Source: Amphiura filiformis
Taxonomy: Eukaryota > Echinodermata > Ophiuroidea > Amphilepidida > Amphiuridae
Direction: 5' to 3'
Assembly: GCF_039555335.1 (NCBI RefSeq)
Contig: NC_092647.1
Location: 10,940,313 to 11,004,312 of the forward strand
DNA length: 64,000 bases
The translations under genes were made by a program, and so were the position numbers. Positions within the stretch are counted from its first letter, which is position 1, and every line of letters starts with the position of its first letter. This document shows, in pieces, positions 22,589-33,667 of the stretch. The notes beneath the pieces are model-generated. The model ran no database searches. It was given only the letters and a program-made list of their open reading frames with translations, and was not told the DNA's origin.

Positions 22589-22669
22589 CTCTATATTTCA
22601 ATCCCATGGACACTACCTGCCATTATTGGCCTGAAAGAACTATTGATTGCAAATGAAGAGGTATACACT

Positions 22670-23060
22670 GTGCACAACTAAGTTCCCCCTAATAATTTTT
22701 AAAATAAGTCAAATCAATTTTATAAAATGTAAAAAGATATGTATAGCCCTATTTGTTTTACCCCTGTGGACCAATTTATAGTGTCACACATCGTTGTGTT
22801 CAGTTACAATGGTTAAATGTAAGAAAAGAGGCAGTTTTAAAAGTTGCACCTGAGCCCATAGCAGTCGGGTTTTCTTTAACAAACACATGAACATGAATAG
22901 GCCTGGCCTGCTGTATTGTTTGAGAGTTGACTCCTATGGGCTCAGATGCAACTTTAACACAGTTTAAAACGGTCTCTTTTTGTACATAATGAGCCATTGT
23001 GACTGAACGCACTGCTATAATTTGTTCCGTAGGTGTAAAATAAATAAGGCTACACAAGTC
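22670..23060. mobile_element. partial copy of a ~475-bp mariner-type foldback element
   Basis: It matches 55670-56150 over long stretches ('ctatttgttttac', 'gtggaccaatttatag', 'caaacacatgaa'), including the internal inverted pair around 'gttcagt..acaatggtt'. The right terminal repeat has been lost or has diverged. Confidence 0.6.
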
Positions 23061-23187
23061 TTTTAAAAGTTTGCATTTAAATCAAATTACATATTTTGAT
23101 TTACGTTGTGTACCCTGTATATCAGAGATATGGTAAGAATTAGGGCTGAAGGGAATTAATCTTAAAATTTCTAAATGCTCTAGTAGC

Positions 23188-23193
23188 TTTATT
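23188..23193 (-). terminator. candidate poly(A) signal for DUT
   Basis: AATAAA on the minus strand lies about 300 bases beyond the DUT stop. Next to it, at 23199-23360, is a ~100-base tandem duplication ('ggttactcggatgat'). This is only a candidate. Confidence 0.3.
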
Positions 23194-23489
23194 TGTATTG
23201 GTTACTCGGATGATCATACCATGTAATTAGCCATTCAGGGACATTCTAAGAAAGACAGTAGTGCCCATTTAATAGCAATTAAAGCTCTATTATGATTGGT
23301 TACTCGGATGATGATACCATGTAATTAGCCAATCATGTTCATTCTAATAAGGTAGTAGTGCCCATGGGGTTCACTTGGCTTTCTCAAACCTTAAGATTAA
23401 TAAAGATGGTATACCCTGCTGTACAGAACTACAAAAGTTTGGATTTGTCAAAATACCATAGCTATCATCAACCTCCTCGGACTATCTCA

Positions 23490-23717
23490 TCAACTTGATT
23501 CTTTTGATTCTGTGGCATCAGTCCCATTGGTTTTATGGTCTCCATTACTTGCTGGTTTATCATCAGTGCCATTGGTTTTTTGATCTCCGTTAGTTGCTGG
23601 TTTATCTTCAGCTGTTGTAGTACCATTTGTGTCATTTGATTTAGTTCCATTTGTCTCCGTTAAGCTTACTCCTGTTGAACCGAAGCCGCCAGCGCCTCGC
23701 TCTGTGTTGTCCAAAGT
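23490..23717 (-). CDS. DUT: DUT exon 5 (motif 5 and C-terminal tail)
   Basis: On the minus strand the acceptor is 'cttctgctacag'. It encodes [16 protein letters not shown], then a 59-residue Asn/Thr/Asp/Lys-rich tail. The tail contains two tandem 15-residue units ([15 protein letters not shown] and [15 protein letters not shown]). The stop TGA is at 23492-23490. Confidence 0.93.
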   Translation of the reverse strand, partial: TLDNTERGAGGFGSTGVSLTETNGTKSNDTNGTTTAEDKPATNGDQKTNGTDDKPASNGDHKTNGTDATESKESS

Positions 23718-26700
23718 CTGTAGCAGAAGACACGGATATAATAATGAAATATGTGTTAAAGGTGGGTGACCTGATTGACAGCCTCATCCCCCACTTTACC
23801 CCTATCAAAATACAGATTTTGGTATCAGGTGAAATCTCATATTTTTCTCCTTAAGGTGGTACTACACCCCTTGATAAATTTGTGACTCTTTGCATTTTTC
23901 TCAAAAATAATACCACACTGGTAACGAATGTTATGTATATTATAGAGGCAATTAATCCAGTTACTACACTGGAATTTCAGTGACTTAAGACAAGTGGTAC
24001 ATTATTTATGATAAGAAAAGAGGTACCGCTAGAATGTACCTCATTTAACATATATAATGAACCACTTGTCTTGAATCACTGAAATTTCAGTGAAGTAATT
24101 AGATTCCTTGCCCCTGTAATATACATAACTTTTGTTACCAGTGTGTAGTCATTTTTTGAGAAAAATGCAAAATTAGTCACAAAATTTATCAGGGGGTGTA
24201 GTACAAACAGGCAGGGCAATGTGTTATACCCCTTCAGAGGAAAATTCACAACTGAAAGGGTACACAAATATTGAATATACCCCTTCACCAAAATCCTTAA
24301 GAAAACCCAGGCTATACAGGAAGCTTGAAATCATTCAGAAAACTCTTTGACACTCATCAGTCCCATGTGGGGGCGCTGTTGGGCTTATTCTGATCCACTG
24401 ACAATGTCTGCTTATGAAAGTTGTGCACCTCAACAAATATTGTGGAATTGCACCCTTCCATTTGAAATCCATGGAAGGTATGACCTTTAATCTTCCACAC
24501 AGGTGGTGTGAATTTCAAATGGGGTTACCTAAATGGTTGACTCTATTTGATATCTACACACCTGTGTGTTAGATTAAGGTCATGCCTTCCTTAAGGGGGG
24601 GGTATGGATTTCAACTGGAATAACCCATTTTGGAGCAGAGACCTTGAATGGGTGTCTCAATTTGAAATTCACACTCCCTGTGAACGAGATTATGGTCATG
24701 TGTTTCATACGGGGTGTATGATTTCAACCGGAATAACCCATTTTGGAGCAGACAACACTGAATGGGTGTCTCAATTTGAAATTCATACTCCCTGTGTGAA
24801 AGATTAATGTCATGTGTTTCATAGGGGGTGTTTGGATTTCAATTGGAATAGCCTATTGTTTAGACTTACCTGGATTTCTTCCAATTCTGGTAAAAAGATG
24901 CGTTCACAGATGAGCTGGGCTATACGGTCTCCTTTGGCCACTGGAAATAAAAGCAGCACATACAAATGATACTGATAATTATGTAACCTAAATACTTGTG
25001 GAAAAAACCTAATCCTGATTCCAGAAAAATACAGCATTAAATTTTTGGATTAATAAAATATAATTCCTGTTCTGCCAAATGAAACATAGCAAAATCTAAA
25101 TCATTTAGTTGGTTAATATTTGGTCAAAATTTGGAAATAAGGGCAAAAATATGCATTCATATGCGGTGACATCAAGCCCAAAGATGTGTACAAAGACTAA
25201 TTTCAAGTTTTAATGTATTTTAATTTTTGGAAAACATGTTTTCTAATCTGAAGTATAAAAATAATGAGCCAACTCTTAAGCCTATATAAAAATTCAAGAT
25301 TTCTATTACTTGGACTTGTACCAAGTCTTAGAATTTTGTGACTAAAATTGTAACCAACTTGCATGTTTTTGGCCCATTTTTCCTCACAAATTGCTAAAAC
25401 ATATCAAAATTTGACTTTGATTGCCAGTTAGAACTAAATAAAAGATATAGGAATTTAGCTATGTTTCATTTGGAAAATGTGTTTTTCTGGAATAAGGAGT
25501 AGGCCTACCGTTAGTAGTGAGATATCTACTTGTAAAGGAAATTAATCTAAAACATTGTTAGGTGATTTCATACGTTATAATCTAAAACATTTTTGAAAGG
25601 GGGTGGGGATGTTTATGATAGAGGGCACTACATGAGCCATCTTGCAGCAACCCTTCACAATAGGCTTCATGTATTCCATTTCAAATCTATACCACCTCTG
25701 TGGAAGATGTTAGAAATATCTTCCACAGTGGGAGTATGAACGTCAAATGGAATGAACACATTAGGAAGTTCCACTAAATTCCATACCCTCTGAAACCTGA
25801 ATCTTCCAGAGGGTGGATCAGGGTTCCCGTAAGGTTTTAAAAATGTGCGTCCGTGTGAGACGCAAGTTTGCAAAAACAGACTGATTTTTGTGCGTCCATC
25901 TGAAATTCACGATCAATCATACCGGGAAACGTTTCGGAATGCCATGATCAGAATGGCAACCCCTTGAATAGCCCATTATGATAATACCATACCTGTGAAA
26001 TTCTCCTTGTTAAAGTTGAACATGACTACTCCTACATTTCCTCTGTAGTCTTGGTCTATGACACCAGCTGCAAATGAAAAAATATGCAAATTAGCTCATT
26101 GTCATAATAATAACTATTAACGAATACGCAAATTAGACCCCAAAAAGTTGCCATAACAATTATGCTAAGTGCCATTGCAGCACCTAAGTTCTTTTGCCAT
26201 AACTTAACTCGCCAGCGAAGTGCATGGTGAAACATATTACTCCTTGACAACTGGATCATGCACCTTTTGGAATTGGTAGTACATGCCATAACTTTGTGCT
26301 ACGATCCTTTCTATCGTGGTGTAGAACTCAAAAGCGTGATCCAGTTGACATAGTGATAATCGGATTAGTAAAAACTTCAAAATGTGAGAGAAGGTATGAT
26401 TTAGAGATTTAAGACTTTCAGAAATGAAAATATCACCCTCATCAGGGGTAGCACTAAGTTGCTTTTTGGGGTCCGGGACCCACCAAAATTGAGTTCGGAC
26501 CCCCTGTTTTTAAATTTTCTGTAAGTTCAGGGGTCCCTGCAGACCCCAGTTTTTCAATCTAAGCGCAATTGCAGACATACTATTTATGCTGCATTTGTGC
26601 AACTTGGACTCACCAAACTCTACTCCGGACCCCCTACTTTTTAATTTTCTGCAAGTTCGGGGGTCCCTGCGGACACTTTAGTGTTTAGTACTAGTGCTAC

Positions 26701-29700
26701 CCTTGACCCTCATTTTACATAGGAATGAAATTGCCTCAATTAACTATAACTAAAAAATGGAGTTACAGCCTTTTTGCAAATATTTCAATATTAGTGGGTA
26801 ATTTGACTTCTTTTTTTCAAGGCTTGCATTCAACTTACCACCAACATCAATGAAGTGTTTATGAGCCAGACCTGACCTTGGGGCAACTCTGCCATAGCAT
26901 CCATCGGGTAGGGCGATACTGATGTCAGTCTTGGCTAAGATTTTACCTCCGGCTGGGATTGTGTAATCATAAGCACTGTAAAAACAAATTGAAATATAGA
27001 TCATTCATAGTTTACAATTATAAACAATCTTGTGTACGGTATGCAAGGGATTATCAGTGACTTGCCATACTGCACAGATTGAGTCATCCAAATCTGAGGC
27101 AATCAAGAAAGAGGAATCCAACCAAGCTAGATCTTCTGTTTGTAAATTGGTACCACCTAGCCCCCCCCCAGGTATCCATGCCATCTGGTCTCATGGTCTA
27201 CAAGACTTAATTAAAATGCAGATTTCCTTTTCACAGGTGTTTCATGCTGTTACAAATTAAGGGTGTACTATACCCCTGCCCAATTTTTTGTGCCTATTTT
27301 TGCATTTTTCTCAAAAATTATAGCTAATTTACATAGAAATTTGATTTTTTTTTCGAGAACAGGTCGGTAAAGGAAACCTACATAAATATGTTTTCTATAC
27401 TTCACTTGACCCAAATATATGATTTTTTATGGTGATGAGCCAGTCGCACATGGAATTTTAGAGGGATTTTGATAGCAGTTCCATTAAAAAAAGCTGCTAT
27501 CGCTGTGAGACTAAGATCTAGAAACACCCATAAATGCCGTTTTGGGGAATTTTGCTAGCAGAATCTTTTTGATGAAAGTCAATCTTTTGACAAGATGTAA
27601 CTTTGTTACGGAAAGGAAACCGTAATTCAGCCTTTGGCTGCGAAGTGCATTTTTTCTAATAAACCTTGAATAAAAAAAATAAGAATAAAGTGCTATGACA
27701 AAAATGTTTTCAGTTTTGGCTTTCTTTACTCAAGGGCTTTAATTTGATATGTAAAATGATGCAGTTTGATGGCAAATTTGAATTCACCTAGCATACCTAC
27801 ATCAACACCATTCTTGAATTTGTTGACTGATTTGGCTGTTAAAGTAATATTCAGATTTCCTTTTACAAATTAAGCGTACTGCTAGCCATCCAACGTGTAT
27901 TATTTTGCACAAGGTCCAATGCACACGCTTGACGTTGCGCGCATATACGCGATGGATATGCTGTCAAAGGAAATCTGAATATTACTTTACTACATCGTCC
28001 GGGAGCTTATTCCACAGAGTTACTACTCTTTGGGTGAATGAATTTGACCTTAAGCGGAGTCTTGAATGCTTCTGAATTTTCATACTATTGCCTCTTGTTC
28101 TCCCTTCTTTAGCCAACACAAATAAAGCCTCTTTCTGAACATGTGGAAGTCTACAGCTTTAAGCTGAATTTATACTCAATCGCTTTTGCAGAAAAGCGAT
28201 TTTCACGCATGCTCAATGTTTACTTACATTTCCAGAGCGTCAAGCCGATCAATCGATTCAAATCGCCGAGGCAAAAACGACGTCGCTTTTGCAAGTTGAA
28301 GAAATCTAAACTTCCCTGCGATATCGCTTGACACGTGAATGCGTCAACCAATCATATACAACCGTCTGGATCTATTATTTTGCAATTAATTTACCTCTCT
28401 CGATAATTAATTTTTGGTGATGGATTAATTCAAGGGCTATTTCATTATAAATGACAACATTGAGTCCCAAAAGGGGTCAAAATTCAAACTCATTTATTTC
28501 ATGCAAATTCATTATCATTTCAAATTTCAGATGGTGTGTCAATAATTCTCAAAATATTAGAGCGTCAAACCCTCAGGAACCATTAAAAAATTAAATTGAA
28601 TTTTTGCTGTGTAAAACATATAGCTGCCGTCTGGAGGGACATTTTTTAAACAATTTAATACACAACTTTGAAAGAGTATATGTAACCAACATTGGGTTCA
28701 TACTTATTCATATTTAGTCTGTAATAATTGTTGTATGTTCCTTTACACTTCAGTGTCTTAAATATGCCAGTTTCAATATAAAACAATTAGTAAATTGATA
28801 CTAATCCAGATAAATGGTGCAAAATTACTACATATTTTTAAGGATAAACTTTATCTTCACATGAAAAATTCATGAAATAGTCATTTTGTCCTGCCCAATA
28901 GCTACACTGATGCATAAGGGAGTATTCTGCGTCAATCTGTTGTACTAGTCATGGAAAACCTAAAATAAAAGACCCTCCTGTGTCATTTGTTCTGGATAGG
29001 ACACATTTTTAACACATAATAAAGCATACTTTAACTTTAGAAATAGCTGCATTAACAAGAAACTATCAATATTATTGCATAAAAGATCCCCAGCATTTAA
29101 AATCCACTACAAACAGGGTTAATATTCTGGTTAAATTAGGAATATTGCAATTTTAGCTAACCGAAGTTCAATGCAGAATAATATCATATGTGTTCTCAAC
29201 AACTGGACAATAATTTGAACACTAAAGTGGTTTGTAAGCATAATTTGCAATAAAATGCAAAAATTTCCTGTAGGTTTGGCTCTTTGAAATTTTTATTTTT
29301 TTTTTTGTTTACCAATTCATGGAAATGACATAATTGTGCTGGAGAGGACATTTGTTAAATTGCAAACAGAATCGTGGATACAGGCTTGCAAAAATGCAAC
29401 AAATACCAAATCATGTGCCACCTTGGTAGAAGGAAGACCACTCTTCCTCTACAAATTTCACATTCTATGATATAACCCTTCTTATTTCAACAATTAGTAA
29501 TTAACTTCAGTTCTGGAGAGGACAAATTTTTAACGCGGAACTGTGGTATCAAGAACAAGTGGTCTACTGTATGTAAAATAAATGAATTCCTCAATCAGTG
29601 CCCTGTCCCATCAATTGGTAATATAACACAGATTATACAGGTAGGGTAAGGGTTTATATTTCCTCTTTAATGTTAACAAAAATGGAGGCATGAATTGGAG

Positions 29701-30654
29701 AGGACACTCATTTTTTATTTAACATAAAATGCCAATTTTGCAAGAATCTCTGAATTTTAACATTTTTGCACCAATTTTCACCATTCAACTTGCATGATGT
29801 TCCACACATATCATATTTTCATTGCAACAAGCACATTGCCATAGAATGTACCTAATTTTTCAAAGAATTAATTCAGAATACATGGGCAAAATGAAATGGG
29901 ACTCCAAAATTGGGTTAAAATGTACCTTTTGGCAATTTTTTTTTTTTAAAAATAGACAGAATTCTGTAAAAATGCTCATGTAGCTTGTAGTTTGTGGCAT
30001 ACTTAGAATTAAGTTAATAACACTGCAGTATCACCCTAATTATATCAACCAGATATGATAAAAGCCATTTTTGTGAACGTGTCATTTATAATGAAATAGC
30101 CCTCAAAGCAATAATTATTGACAGCAATTGATGTTTTAAAAATGTATTTTGTGGCATTTAGAATATTTTAATAGGCGTCTGCAGTGCAATCGCTATCGCC
30201 GTGATAAGTATAAATGCAAAAGCGACGAAGCGATGCATCATAAAATTCGGCGATTGCCCATCGCTTTTCAAAAGCGTTTAATCGCAATCGCTCGCGATTG
30301 AGTATAAATTCAGCTTTAATTAATTTTTTAAGCTTACCTGAACAAATCAAATCCTGCAGCTAACTTTGAACCTCTTGCTGGAGTAAACGCATGCTCTGAC
30401 AACTTGGAAAATTTCAATACTTGTTTTGAGCCCATGTCGTCGTCAGTTCTTGCTCGTTTACGATCTGGGGATGAAGTTTTAGCGTCAGACATTGGAGAGT
30501 CTTGATCGTGCACCTCTTCACTGCTCGAGCTCTGTCCTGTTTGTGGCTCGATTCCGCGGGAATTTGGTCTAATTTGGCGCCAAAAAACTTCCCATAATGC
30601 TCTATTACTGAATACGATCCGATTTAGGACCAAGCCTGGTTTGGCGAGAAACAT
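23490..30654 (-). CDS. DUT: dUTPase (deoxyuridine 5'-triphosphate nucleotidohydrolase), five exons, complete
   Basis: The enzyme hydrolyses dUTP to dUMP and pyrophosphate, keeping uracil out of DNA and supplying thymidylate synthesis. Exons in transcript order are 30654-30338, 26975-26839, 26067-25993, 24940-24870 and 23717-23490; 828 coding bases give 275 residues, and all phases match. All five motifs of the trimeric family are present: AAGFDLFSAYD (about 99-109), PRSGLA (138-143), [11 protein letters not shown] (153-163, with the catalytic Asp156), GDRIAQLI (180-187) and [10 protein letters not shown] (207-216). The N-terminus has an Arg-rich stretch that could target mitochondria, then an internal Met and [11 protein letters not shown] resembling a nuclear signal. 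A 59-residue polar tail after motif 5 is not usual. The start ATG has an in-frame TAG four codons upstream. Confidence 0.95.
23855..24205. mobile_element. foldback MITE, GGTGGTACTACACCCC family
   Basis: The long arms are inverted: 'ttgcatttttctcaaaaa' against 'tttttgagaaaaatgcaa' and 'actggaatttcagtgac' against 'cactgaaatttcagtg'. Copies occur at 40767-41093 and 49614-49961. It lies in DUT intron 4. Confidence 0.78.
24455..24852. repeat. foldback MITE with tandemly triplicated right half
   Basis: The first ~165 bases resemble the foldback family. The right half ('caatttgaaattcacactcc' to 'atttcaaccggaataaccca') then recurs twice more at ~115-base spacing with 'ttttggagcaga' junctions. The array ends 18 bases from the DUT exon 4 donor side. 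Confidence 0.7.
24870..24940 (-). CDS. DUT: DUT exon 4 (motif 4)
   Basis: On the minus strand the acceptor is 'ttatttccag' and the donor 'gtaagt'. It completes the split Val and encodes [20 protein letters not shown] followed by EIQ, ending in phase 0. Confidence 0.94.
25993..26067 (-). CDS. DUT: DUT exon 3 (motif 3, catalytic Asp)
   Basis: On the minus strand the acceptor is 'catttgcag' and the donor 'gtatgg'. It encodes [20 protein letters not shown] then KENFT. This includes the Asp that activates water and the substrate-contacting Tyr. Confidence 0.95.
26443..26705. mobile_element. hAT MITE (263 bp), GGGTAGCACTA family, exact 8-bp TSD
   Basis: The ends CAGGGGTAGCACTAAG and TAGTGCTACCCTTG are inverted. 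ACCCTCAT is duplicated at 26435-26442 and 26706-26713. A second copy at 35892-36149 has its own duplication. It lies in DUT intron 2. Confidence 0.93.
26839..26975 (-). CDS. DUT: DUT exon 2 (motifs 1-2)
   Basis: On the minus strand the acceptor is 'tttgtttttacag' and the donor 'gtaagt'. It encodes [20 protein letters not shown], then [20 protein letters not shown] and FIDVG. PRSGLA is motif 2. Confidence 0.95.
27405..27800 (-). repeat. LINE 3'-end repeat, copy 1
   Basis: The block 'gagactaagatctagaaaca', 'ccgttttggggaattttgct', 'gatgaaagtcaatctttt' and 'gaattcacctagcatacct' occurs here and at 31040-31800 (inverted), 32430-32790, 33230-33570 and 34745-34975. It directly continues into the LINE C-terminal ORF at 27806-28155, so these are probably 5'-truncated LINE 3' ends. 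Confidence 0.65.
27806..28155 (-). pseudogene. L2/CR1-like LINE ORF C-terminus, split by a MITE
   Basis: The minus-strand translation gives [12 protein letters not shown], then [17 protein letters not shown], then after the inserted [19 protein letters not shown]. RVVxLWNxLPxxVV..A.SVNxFKN is the typical C-terminus of L2/CR1-type reverse-transcriptase ORFs. It is a fragment only. Confidence 0.75.
27842..27987. mobile_element. mariner-type MITE (146 bp) inside LINE fragment
   Basis: The ends AAGTAATATTCAGATTTCCT and AGGAAATCTGAATATTACTT are perfect inverses flanked by TA. Removing it restores the LINE reading frame context, which supports insertion into the LINE. Confidence 0.82.
28162..30315. 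mobile_element. Harbinger-like MITE (about 481 bp) containing a later 1.67-kb insertion
   Basis: The ends AGCTGAATTTATACTCAATC and GATTGAGTATAAATTCAGCT are perfect inverses. TTA flanks both (28159-28161, 30316-30318), matching the TWA duplication of PIF/Harbinger. The interior has 'aaagcgat'/'atcgctttt' inverted segments. The element ends 22 bases from the DUT exon 1 donor and is interrupted at 28434-30102. Confidence 0.84.
28434..30102. mobile_element. unclassified 1669-bp transposon, 4-bp TSD, copy 1
   Basis: The ends GGGCTATTTCATTATAAATG and CATTTATAATGAAATAGCCC are perfect inverses. TCAA is duplicated on both sides (28430-28433, 30103-30106). Inside, variants of 'ctggagaggacattt' recur about five times (near 28631, 28990, 29340, 29515 and 29697) at irregular spacing. 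No transposase is visible. A 1686-bp relative is at 52464-54149. The superfamily is unknown. Confidence 0.85.
30338..30654 (-). CDS. DUT: DUT exon 1 (N-terminal region to motif 1)
   Basis: The ATG is at 30654-30652 on the minus strand. [15 protein letters not shown] through [10 protein letters not shown] is basic and hydrophobic, like a mitochondrial presequence. An internal Met ([19 protein letters not shown]) could begin a nuclear form. The exon ends [20 protein letters not shown] then LF with two bases of Ser; the donor is 'gtaagc'. Confidence 0.92.
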
Positions 30655-31039
30655 TAACGCATACTAATTTGGCCAAATCAAGAAAAAATAAAACTCAAAA
30701 TGCTTGGCGACTATTAAAGGACGAACGTCGCTCCATTTTCATCATGGATTGTGTCAAAATGTCACGCAACACGGTCGGCACTACCGGAAGTGATCAATTC
30801 AATGGATAAATGCAGCCTGTCGTCCGTCATCTGTTTGGAAGAAAAAGTTGGGTTGAGGTATTTAAAAATTAGCCTTTTAATTTCCATTAACTTAATTGTT
30901 TTGCATATCAAGGATCAGAGACGTATTGGAAACGTGTAGGCTTATTTCTGAAGTTCTGGCAGTGGTTGCACGTACGTAGTCAAGATTTTAAAGTATGATT
31001 TAGGTAAGCTTACAATACAAGCATGACAAGTTTACCTAC

Positions 31040-31800
31040 ATCATGTACATGTAGTAGGTATGCTAGGTGAATTCAAATTTGCCATCAAACTGCATCATTT
31101 TATATATCAAATTAAAGCCCTTGAGTAAACAAAGCCAAAATTAAAACCCTTTTTTTCATAGCACTTTCCGTAGCAAAGTTACATCTTGTCAAAGACTGAC
31201 TTTCATCAAAAAGATTAAGCTAGGTATGTTCATAAAATTTTGAAGTTCAATATTTTTAGCTGAAAGTTCTTTCATTTGAAAGAGAATCAAATTATCTAAA
31301 CAATAAGGGGTCAATCATGTTTCTAGTGCATTTACTTTTGAAGTTACAGACAAAAATAGTGTGTCACCAAATTGTCCAAAATTTTGTGTGTGAAATTGTG
31401 ACAGCAGGCACATGTACAATGTACACTAACACTACTGTATGTGACCCCAGATGACCTCCTATTCTTTACTGTAAGAAAGCTGTTTTGGATGGTCTTGATT
31501 TGCACACAAATTGCTTTTGCGCTTTAACGAGCGTCCACTTGGTGGAACATAGATAGCGCCACCTATAGTGTGTGATGTGAGCCTGACTAATTAAGCTAGC
31601 AAAATTCCCCAAAAGCGGCATTTCGGGGTGTTTCTAGATCTTAGTCTCATGGCGATAGCAGCTTTTTTAATGGAACTGCTATCAAAATCCTCTAAAATTC
31701 CATGTGCGACTTGATTATCACCATAAAAATCATATATTTGGGTCAAGTGAAGTATAGAAAACATATTTATGTAGGTTTCCTTCATGCACCGACCTATTCT
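31040..31800 (+). repeat. LINE 3'-end repeat, inverted copy, with internal unrelated sequence
   Basis: This is the copy of the 27405-27800 repeat in the opposite orientation ('aggtatgctaggtgaattca' first, 'tttctagatcttagtctcat' later). Bases about 31240-31585 between its halves are not shared. Confidence 0.65.
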
Positions 31801-31881
31801 CGAAAAAAATTCAAATTTCTATGTAAATATGCATTGTGTTTGGGCCCCGGTCTCAGCGAATTTCGCTGACTAGCAAATGTG

Positions 31882-32290
31882 TTAGGCCGTGTAAAATTAA
31901 TATTTTGGTTCTCGTCCCCTCCCTCCTCAATTTCTGGGATTTGTCAGATTTTTTTTTTTTTTTTAGATTTTTCAATTTTTTAGACTTTGGAATGATTTAT
32001 GAAATCTTCATACATATAAATAAGTTTATTAGAGAACAAGCATCACTTCCAAGTCTTTTTTGTGGTACTCTAGGGGTTTATCCTCAGAATCTCACATTTG
32101 AAAAAAAAAAAAAAGGGCCTCATCGTTTCCTCGAGCACTGTTGGAGAAGACCGAAAACTACTGACAATGCTAATTTTACATTGGAAAAAAAACAAAAACA
32201 AAACAAAAAAAAACACCTCCCTCCCTCATCAATACATGAAAATCCCCCGGACGAGAACCAAAACATTAATTTTATCTGGCCTTAACTAAG
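31882..32290. mobile_element. TIR element (~400 bp) beside a palindrome
   Basis: 'gttaggcc' plus 'taaaattaat' plus 'ttttggttctcgtcc' at the left are inverted at the right as 'ggacgagaaccaaaa', 'attaatttta' and 'ggccttaac'. The interior includes T and A homopolymers. Flanking 'ctagcaaatgt' and 'acatttgctag' are also inverted. Confidence 0.55.
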
Positions 32291-32339
32291 GTTTGCCTGG
32301 GATACCTACATGTAGGTAACCCAGGCAAACCTTAGTTAA
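32282..32339. repeat. 58-bp palindrome with one mismatched pair
   Basis: 'ttaactaaggtttgcctggg' is exactly inverted by 'cccaggcaaaccttagttaa', and the centre 'tacctacatgtaggta' is itself palindromic. It could extrude as a cruciform. Confidence 0.93.
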
Positions 32340-32429
32340 CACATTTGCTAGTCAGCCAAATTCGCCGACAATGTCAATGCATTTTTACATAGAAATTTAA
32401 AACAAGTGCCCGAAGAAAGAAACCTACAT

Positions 32430-32790
32430 AAATATGTTTTCTATACTTCACTTGACCCAAATATGTGATTTTTATGGTGATAAGTCACCCGCACATGGAA
32501 TTTTAGAGGGATTTGGATAGCAGTTCCATTAAAAAAAAAGCTGCTATCATAATGAGACTTAAGATCTAGAAACACCCCCGAAATGCCGTTTTGGGGAATT
32601 TTGCTAGCTGAAACTTTTTGATGAAAGTCAATCTTTGACAAGATGTAACTTTGCTACGGAAAGTGCTATGAAAAATGGTTTTCAGTTTTGGCTTTGTTTA
32701 CAAGGGCTTTAATTTGATATAGATGAAATGATGCAGTTTGATGGCAAATTTGAATTCACCTAGCATACCTAGTACATGTATGTATACATG
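32430..32790 (-). repeat. LINE 3'-end repeat, copy 3
   Basis: It shares the 'gtgctatgaaaa', 'gatgcagtttgatggcaaat' and 'cacctagcatacct' order with copy 1. Confidence 0.65.
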
Positions 32791-33229
32791 TGTATCTAGT
32801 CTGAACTGTTTCCATTCGAAATCTTGATGCCAAATTGGACAAAAGAAGCACATGGTCCTACTTCACAGTTTTTTAATCCCATATTCATGTTGCGTGAATC
32901 ACTCTATTTGTGGACCATCCTTTTGATACTTGAGTATTTGGACAAGCGGAACAGTTTTGACAGGCCTTTTGTCTACCTCTCTGTTTGTAAACGAGGATCA
33001 AGGTCGAAATTGTCCTCCTCGGCAAATACGAAAGGCAGCGTAATAGTACGGCACTAGTATGTGTACATCTAGACTAGTTCCAGTAACTGTAACTCGTCGT
33101 ACAGGTCAGTAGATGTCATTATGTTTATGATAAAGACTGAAGTCTTGCTGGCAGGACTATGTGTATATCATGCCAGGCCCAGGCAAACCTTACACATTTG
33201 CTACCCTGGATTTGCTAGTCAACCAAATT

Positions 33230-33570
33230 CGCCTAGAACTCAATACATATTTTACATAGAATTTAAAACAACAGGCTGGTCAAGGAAACCTAAATATGTT
33301 TTCTATACTTCACTTGACCCAAATATATGATTTTTTATGGTGATAAGACAATCGCACATGGAATTTTGATAGCAGTTCCATTAAAAAAAGCTGCTATCAT
33401 AATGAGACTAAGATCTAGAAACACCCCGAAATGCCGTTTTGGGGAATTTTGCTAGCTGAATCTTTTTGATGAAAGTCAATCTTTGACAAGATGTAACTTT
33501 GCTACGGAAAGTGCTATGAAAAAAAAGGTTTTCAGTTTTGGCTTTGTTTACTCAAGGGCATACCTACATA
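33230..33570 (-). repeat. LINE 3'-end repeat, copy 4
   Basis: It has the same order of blocks as the other copies, with a deletion after 'actcaagggc'. It sits directly before the Penelope-like 3' end. Confidence 0.62.
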
Positions 33571-33667
33571 CATTTGATGATGGAATTTTTAAAGCTGGTA
33601 TCATAATGAGACTAAGTCTAAGATAACCAAGAAAATTTTAAAACTTTCAACGGAAACTGAAGGCAAA

